DNA of 64,000 nucleotides from positions 620,001 to 684,000 of the forward strand of contig NC_013159.1 of NCBI RefSeq assembly GCF_000023865.1, in the 5' to 3' direction. This document shows positions 59,927-64,000 of the stretch, piece by piece; the stretch's first letter is position 1; each line of letters starts with the position of its first letter. The DNA comes from Saccharomonospora viridis DSM 43017 (GTDB taxonomy: Bacteria > Actinomycetota > Actinomycetes > Mycobacteriales > Pseudonocardiaceae). A program made the translations under genes and the position numbers. The notes below the pieces were generated by a model. The model saw nothing but the letters and a program-made list of their open reading frames with translations. It was not told where the DNA came from and ran no database searches.

Positions 59927-60693
59927 GATGTCTCTCCCGTCTGTTCGAAGGGGCCGGGTTTCAAGGTGACGACCTTGTTGGCTTCCAGCGGTTTGTTCGG
60001 GTCCAACACGATTCCGTGCTGGCGGGTCAGTCCGTCGATGGCGGCCCAGATGATCTGGGTCAGGTACTCCACGACGCTGTCACGGCTCATGGTCCGCTTG
60101 TCCAGCCACCATTCACCGGTGCTCTGCACCATGCCGACGAGTCCGTGGGCCCAGGGCTCGGCCGCGCCGGAGTCCATGTTGAGCATCCGCATGTAGTCGC
60201 CGAGCAGCGCGGTCAGTGCCGCGGCGATGAGTTGCTTGTCCTCGGCGACCACGTCGGTGCCCACGGGTTTGCCGCCGAACGACCTGCGCACCAGCAGTCG
60301 GTACAGATTCGGATGCTCCTCGATCACCGAGAAGAACGCGGTGAGCGCCATGCGGATCCGGGGCAGTGGGGCGAGTTCGGAGTTGATGGCCGGCATGAGC
60401 CGTTCGAAAAGGATCTCCGTGCCCCGTTGACCGAGCGCGAGGTACAGGTCGGCCTTGTCGGCGAAGTGCCGGTACAGCACCGGTTTGGTCACGCCCGCGG
60501 CGGCGGCCAGTTCCTCCATGCCCATGTCGGGTCCGTGTTCGTCGAGCGCTTTCAGCGCGGCCTCCACGAACTCGGCTCGCCGTGCGATCCGGTGTTTGCG
60601 CCAGCGGTCGCGTCGGGCGTCCCCGGTGGGTTTTTCGTCGGAAAACCGCGCCGACCTGCTGAGGCTGTTGACACGCTCGGGCATGTTGTCCAT
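59923..60693 (-). CDS. TetR family transcriptional regulator
   Basis: A 256-aa TetR. The DNA-binding helix-turn-helix is ALKALDEHGPDMGMEELAAA then AGVTKPVLYRHFADKADLYL at about residues 45-85. It has a 30-residue basic N-terminal extension and a larger ligand domain. ATG 60693 is preferred because TACTTC lies 7 nt upstream within the divergent spacer. It is divergent from the AurF-like oxygenase gene, which it probably represses. Confidence 0.9.
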   Translation of the reverse strand: MDNMPERVNSLSRSARFSDEKPTGDARRDRWRKHRIARRAEFVEAALKALDEHGPDMGMEELAAAAGVTKPVLYRHFADKADLYLALGQRGTEILFERLMPAINSELAPLPRIRMALTAFFSVIEEHPNLYRLLVRRSFGGKPVGTDVVAEDKQLIAAALTALLGDYMRMLNMDSGAAEPWAHGLVGMVQSTGEWWLDKRTMSRDSVVEYLTQIIWAAIDGLTRQHGIVLDPNKPLEANKVVTLKPGPFEQTGETS

Positions 60694-60696
60694 GCT

Positions 60697-60728
60697 ACCA
60701 GAAGTAACTGTTACCAAAGGTTACATAA
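60697..60728. promoter_or_regulatory. candidate TetR operator, divergent spacer
   Basis: The 57-bp spacer between tetR and the oxygenase gene contains GTAAC-T-GTTAC (60704-60714, perfect palindrome) followed by GTTACC-AAA-GGTTAC (60711-60724, near-palindrome with shared GTTAC half-sites). Repeated half-sites across both promoters suit a TetR-type operator. Confidence 0.6.
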
Positions 60729-60750
60729 ACGTGGAAGGTGGTGGGCCGCG

Positions 60751-61656
60751 ATGACGCGTGCCGTGACAGAGGCGACCCGCGAAAAGACCGCAGAACGGCT
60801 GCTGAGGTCGTCGGCCAACAAGTTCTACGACCCCGAGGTCGACATCGACTGGGATGCGCCTCTTGTCGAGGGCAAGCGCTACCTCCCGGATGAACGCACT
60901 TCTCTTTACGGCACCGCGCTCTGGGAGCGGTTGACCCCGGAACAGCGCATCGAGCTCGGCAAACACGAGGCCGCCAGCATCGCCACCAACGGCATCTGGT
61001 TCGAGGTGTTGCTGATGCAGATGCTGCTCAAGGAGGTCTACAACACCGATCCCACCACCAACTTCGCCCAGTACGCCCTCACCGAGGTCGCCGACGAATG
61101 CCGGCACTCCACCATGTTCGCCCGCTTCAGCGAGCGCATCGGTTGCCCGCACTACGGCCCGGTCGCCTGGCGCAGGAGGATGGGCAAACTGCTGAACGTG
61201 CTCGCGTACGGGCCCGCCATGTACGGGGCGATCCTCGTCGCCGAGGAGATCCTCGACCGGCTGCAGCGCGAGCAGATGAACGATCCCCAGATCCAGCCGC
61301 TCGTGCGCATGGTCAACCGCATCCACGTCCTGGAGGAGGCGCGGCACGTCACCTTCGCCCGCGAGGAGGTCCGCCGGGGCGTGGCGAAACTGCGTGGACC
61401 CGAGCTGGCGTACCAGCAGTGGCTGCTCGCCGTGGTGTCCCACGAGGTCACGCGCAGCCTCGTGAACCCGGCCGTCTACAAGGCCGTCGGTATCCGTCCG
61501 AGGGACGGCTACAGGGCGGCCATGAACAACCCGCACTGGCAGGCCACCATCCGCTACTTCGGTGAGCGGATCATGAGTTTCCTCGACGAGGTCGGCCTGG
61601 TCGGGGGGCCCGGGATGCCGTGGTGGCGCCGGTCGTTCCTGATCGCGGACAAATGA
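60751..61656 (+). CDS. AurF-like diiron oxygenase
   Basis: A 301-aa protein of the p-aminobenzoate N-oxygenase AurF / diiron oxygenase family. Candidate iron ligands lie in GKHEAASIATNGIWFE, LTEVADECRHSTMFARF (E-x2-x-H), and HVLEEARHVTFAREEV (E-x2-H and E). Family members oxidise amines or hydroxylate fatty acids; the substrate is unknown here. GGAAGGTGG precedes ATG 60751. The TGA overlaps the following hydrolase ATG, making a two-gene operon under the TetR regulator. Confidence 0.85.
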   Translation: MTRAVTEATREKTAERLLRSSANKFYDPEVDIDWDAPLVEGKRYLPDERTSLYGTALWERLTPEQRIELGKHEAASIATNGIWFEVLLMQMLLKEVYNTDPTTNFAQYALTEVADECRHSTMFARFSERIGCPHYGPVAWRRRMGKLLNVLAYGPAMYGAILVAEEILDRLQREQMNDPQIQPLVRMVNRIHVLEEARHVTFAREEVRRGVAKLRGPELAYQQWLLAVVSHEVTRSLVNPAVYKAVGIRPRDGYRAAMNNPHWQATIRYFGERIMSFLDEVGLVGGPGMPWWRRSFLIADK

Positions 61657-62543
61657 GCACGCGCCAGTTCGTCACCCGTGACGGCACCCGGCTGGCCGTC
61701 GAAACCGCCGAACCCGTCGGTTCGGCGGCGGAGACGACGGTCGTCCTCGTCCACGGGTGGACCCAGGATCGCCGGACCTGGGACCGCGTCGTCGGTCTGC
61801 TTCCGCCGGACGTTCGCCGGGTGCGGTACGACCTGCGTGGACACGGCGAATCGGCACCCGCCGAACCCGGAACGGCCACCATCGATCACCTCGCCGACGA
61901 CCTCGCCGAGGTGATCGACGCGGAGGCGCCCTCGGGCCGACTCGTCCTCGCGGGTCACTCGATGGGCGGCATGACGATCATGGCGTTGGCCGATCGACAC
62001 CCGGAGTTGGTGCGAAACCGTGTCAACGGGGTGGCGTTCGTCTCCACGGCGTGTTCCGGCATGGACCGGATGACCCTCGGTCTCCCCGGTTTCCTCGGAA
62101 ACCTCGCGCACCGTGTCGAACGCGGGCTCGCCGACCTGCTCACGCGGTACCGGGGAGACCGGTTGCCGATCGGGCGTATTCCGGCGAACCTGGCGATCCG
62201 GTGGCTCGTGTTCGGCCGCGGCCCCGGGAATGCCGATGTGGCCTCGGTGGTGGACCAGTTCCTCCGGGCGCACCCCGCGAGCGTCGGTGCGTTCCAGAAC
62301 GCGATCTCACTGCACGACCGCACGGCCGCGTTGGCGACCCTGCGCCACACACCCAGCGTGGTGCTGGCGGGTACGGCCGACCGGCTCTGCTCCCCTCGGC
62401 ACGCACAGGCCATCGCCGCCGAACTGGAGGCCGGTCACTTGGTGCTGTATCCGGACGCGGGGCACATGTTGCCGCAGGAACGCGCACACGACGTCGCCGA
62501 GCACATCGCGGCCCTGTGCCGCTTCCCGCTCGTGACGAAGTGA
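61653..62543 (+). CDS. alpha/beta hydrolase
   Basis: A 296-aa hydrolase. Oxyanion motif VLVHGWTQDRRTWDRV, nucleophile VLAGHSMGGMTIMAL (Ser about residue 105), acid in LAGTADRLCSPRHA and His in YPDAGHMLPQE. Resembles esterases and haloperoxidase-like hydrolases. Starts in the 4-bp ATGA overlap with the diiron oxygenase, so the two likely act in one pathway. Substrate unknown. Confidence 0.9.
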   Translation: MSTRQFVTRDGTRLAVETAEPVGSAAETTVVLVHGWTQDRRTWDRVVGLLPPDVRRVRYDLRGHGESAPAEPGTATIDHLADDLAEVIDAEAPSGRLVLAGHSMGGMTIMALADRHPELVRNRVNGVAFVSTACSGMDRMTLGLPGFLGNLAHRVERGLADLLTRYRGDRLPIGRIPANLAIRWLVFGRGPGNADVASVVDQFLRAHPASVGAFQNAISLHDRTAALATLRHTPSVVLAGTADRLCSPRHAQAIAAELEAGHLVLYPDAGHMLPQERAHDVAEHIAALCRFPLVTK

Positions 62544-62593
62544 ACGGCAGGCGACGACACCGAGACCCCGGAGGAGTCGGATCCCAGGGACGG

Positions 62594-62639
62594 GGGATTC
62601 CCGCTGTGCGGTCAGTCCCGGCCGGACAGCGGGAATCCC
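62594..62639. terminator. hairpin at convergent hydrolase / tetR ends
   Basis: Perfect 14-bp arms GGGATTCCCGCTGT (62594-62607) and ACAGCGGGAATCCC (62626-62639) with an 18-nt loop. The right arm lies within the last codons of the minus-strand tetR gene. It can serve both convergent genes; no strong T-tract is seen on either side. Confidence 0.6.
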
Positions 62640-63277
62640 GCGCCGATCCCACGCCACGCGAGCGTCGAGGTCAGTGACACCGCCTCTTCCAGGGACATCG
62701 AGCTGTTGGCCAGCCAGAACCTCGCGCTGACCTGACTCATCCCCACCAGCCCCACGGCCAGCAGTCGGGCCTTCTCCTCGTCGAGACCCGCGTCCGCGGT
62801 GATCGTCTCGGTGATCGCGTCGACGCTGGCCGAGGTGGCCCGGTCCACGGCCTCCTGCACCGCGGGTTCTCCCCGGAGATCGGATTCGAACACCATCCGG
62901 AACGCGCCCACGTCGTTGTTGACGAACTCGAAGAACGCGCGCACCGCGTTCCGCACTCGCTGCTTGTTGTCAGTGGTGGACGCCAAGGCCTGCTGCACCG
63001 TCGACACCAGGGTGTCCACGTGGCTTTCCAGCAGCGCGATGTAGAGGTCGAGTTTGCCGGGGAAGTGCTGATAGAGCACGGGCTTACTGACACCGGCGCG
63101 CTCGGCGATGTCGTCCATGGCCGCCGCGTGATAGCCGTTGGCCGCGAACACCTCTTGCGCGGCCGCCAGCAGCTGTGCGCGACGCTCCGTTCGCGGAAGC
63201 CGCACGCCACGGCCGAGTGTCGCCGTGTCGGTGTTTCGGCCCGAAGCGTGTGTCTGCGCCTGCTCCGTGTCCATCAT
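62612..63277 (-). CDS. TetR family transcriptional regulator (Rv3208-like)
   Basis: A 221-aa TetR resembling mycobacterial Rv3208. The DNA-binding domain is LPRTERRAQLLAAAQEVFAA then GYHAAAMDDIAERAGVSKPV, followed by LYQHFPGKLDLYIALLESHV. The ligand domain contains FFEFVNNDVGAFRMVFESDL. ATG 63277 has GGAGGGCGGGG directly upstream, and ATG 63274 follows in frame. It is divergent from the truncated hydrolase and may regulate it. Confidence 0.92.
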   Translation of the reverse strand: MMDTEQAQTHASGRNTDTATLGRGVRLPRTERRAQLLAAAQEVFAANGYHAAAMDDIAERAGVSKPVLYQHFPGKLDLYIALLESHVDTLVSTVQQALASTTDNKQRVRNAVRAFFEFVNNDVGAFRMVFESDLRGEPAVQEAVDRATSASVDAITETITADAGLDEEKARLLAVGLVGMSQVSARFWLANSSMSLEEAVSLTSTLAWRGIGAGFPLSGRD

Positions 63278-63364
63278 CCCCGCCCTCCGGTCGTACTTCC
63301 CACCGCACACTACTCGTGGGTATGTACCGCATGCCATACGCTACGTGTCGGGCATGCTGGAACC
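63278..63364. promoter_or_regulatory. divergent region, tetR / hydrolase
   Basis: An 87-bp spacer. GTATG (63330-63334) and CATAC (63345-63349) flank GCATGC, giving an imperfect palindrome that could be the TetR operator. CATGCT (63353-63358) lies 6 nt before GTG 63365 as the predicted leaderless -10 element. Confidence 0.5.
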
Positions 63365-64000
63365 GTGTCCGAGACGTTGAACAGTTCACCCGACAGCTCG
63401 ACATCCGTCAGTCCGGCCTCACGGCCACCACTCACGCACGTACCGCTGTCGAGCACGCCCCTGCCCGAACTCGACCTCGCCGCGGGCCCTTGGCCGGGGA
63501 CCCGGCGACAGGTCGGGGAACTCACCCTCCATGTCCGACACATAGCCGGCGCCGACACAACACGGACCCGATCCGTGCCCGCGGTCTACGTGCACGGACT
63601 CGGCGGTTCCTCAACGAACTGGACGGATCTGGGCAGACTGCTCGCCCCACATGCTCCTGGACACGCAGTGGACCTGCCCGGGTTCGGGCTGTCCGAGCCA
63701 CGAGACGGGTTCTCGTTCAGCCTTTCCGCGCACGCCGAGGTGCTGGCCGGCTACCTAGCCGAGCATACCGAGGCGCCCGTACACCTGATCGGTAACTCGA
63801 TGGGTGGCGCGATCTCGATGCTCGTCGCCGCACGCAGGCCCGAACTCGTGCGCACGCTGACACTCATCTCGCCCGCGGTGCCCGACCGGCGACCGGACCC
63901 GCGCAGGCTGGCCGATCCTCGACTCGCGTTGGCGTATCTGCCGTTGATCGGCAAACGGGTCCGGCGGACCCTGGCGGCGATGACCCCCCGACAGCGCGCC
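63365..64000 (+). CDS. alpha/beta hydrolase, truncated by the window edge
   Basis: An open frame from GTG 63365 running off the right end (212 codons visible). After a Ser/Thr/Pro-rich N-terminus (VSETLNSSPDSSTSVS) it shows the oxyanion motif VYVHGLGGSSTNWTDLG and the nucleophile elbow HLIGNSMGGAISMLVAA, with DLPGFGLSEP between them. The C-terminal acid and His lie beyond the window. The start is set by CATGCT 6 nt upstream (leaderless type). Confidence 0.85.
   Translation, partial: MSETLNSSPDSSTSVSPASRPPLTHVPLSSTPLPELDLAAGPWPGTRRQVGELTLHVRHIAGADTTRTRSVPAVYVHGLGGSSTNWTDLGRLLAPHAPGHAVDLPGFGLSEPRDGFSFSLSAHAEVLAGYLAEHTEAPVHLIGNSMGGAISMLVAARRPELVRTLTLISPAVPDRRPDPRRLADPRLALAYLPLIGKRVRRTLAAMTPRQRA

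Noticed and set aside
1-64000. tRNA, rRNA, insertion sequences, prophage or att sites
   Set aside because: No tRNA T-arm with cloverleaf flanks, rRNA stretch, transposase motif or integrase was recognised on reading both strands; a tRNAscan and ISfinder search would settle this.

Overview
The window is about 70% G+C with dense, strongly GC3-biased genes, many GTG starts and frequent 4-8 bp ATGA/GTGA overlaps. The gene content is that of a high-GC actinomycete: coenzyme F420 synthesis (fbiA/fbiB), the succinylase branch of the DAP pathway, glucosyl-3-phosphoglycerate synthase, sigE-rseA-htrA-tatB, the LpqY-SugABC importer, LytR-CpsA-Psr proteins, and small actinobacterial families (DUF3117, DUF3107). 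Order and protein character suggest the Pseudonocardiales (Saccharomonospora-like), which is an inference from the sequence alone. From memory, three stretches follow Mycobacterium tuberculosis order: about 0.2-21.7 kb resembles Rv3268-Rv3261, 22.3-48.5 kb resembles Rv1202-Rv1239c, and 55-63.3 kb resembles Rv3212-Rv3208.

0-21.7 kb: cell-envelope block. A TIGR03089 protein and two LytR-CpsA-Psr ligases are followed by dTDP-rhamnose genes (rmlB, rmlD), a run of six glycosyltransferases (one a GT2-GT4 fusion, one WbbL-like), a GDP-mannose pyrophosphorylase (manB), an AlkA-like glycosylase, pxpB/pxpC, a Nudix gene and fbiB/fbiA. Together they can make sugar nucleotides, assemble a rhamnose-containing glycan and ligate it to the wall.

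22-36 kb: fdxA-dapC, dapD and dapE (lysine and meso-DAP), two LOG-family genes, plsC, gpgS, a DivIVA-like membrane protein, tag, an enoyl-CoA hydratase, DUF3117, pepA, and a divergent LysR/MFS pair. A perfect LexA box follows at 35.84 kb and points across an O-methyltransferase gene toward sigE.

37-48.7 kb: envelope stress (sigE-rseA-htrA-tatB), mrp, a membrane stress protein, the trehalose-type ABC importer lpqY-sugABC, and a corA unit. The corA unit has a proline-rich 25-codon leader ORF with a near-ideal Shine-Dalgarno in front of it and a 38-aa single-span membrane protein behind it.

49-64 kb: DUF2332, Nudix, a PH-domain membrane protein with a 53-aa partner, PHP phosphoesterase, marC, a RecB/Cas4-like nuclease, hydrolases, a PQQ-like beta-propeller membrane protein, an RhlE-type RNA helicase, a ferritin-like protein, DUF3107, two TetR regulators, an AurF-like diiron oxygenase operon and a truncated hydrolase at the right edge.

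The most unusual signals are the corA leader and small-membrane-protein arrangement, a family of 21-bp tandem repeats at gene 3' ends (three loci), the LexA promoter antisense to the O-methyltransferase, and a very regular leaderless-promoter signature (a -10 element 6-7 nt before the start codon) at eleven sites. No tRNA, rRNA, IS element, prophage or CRISPR array was seen.
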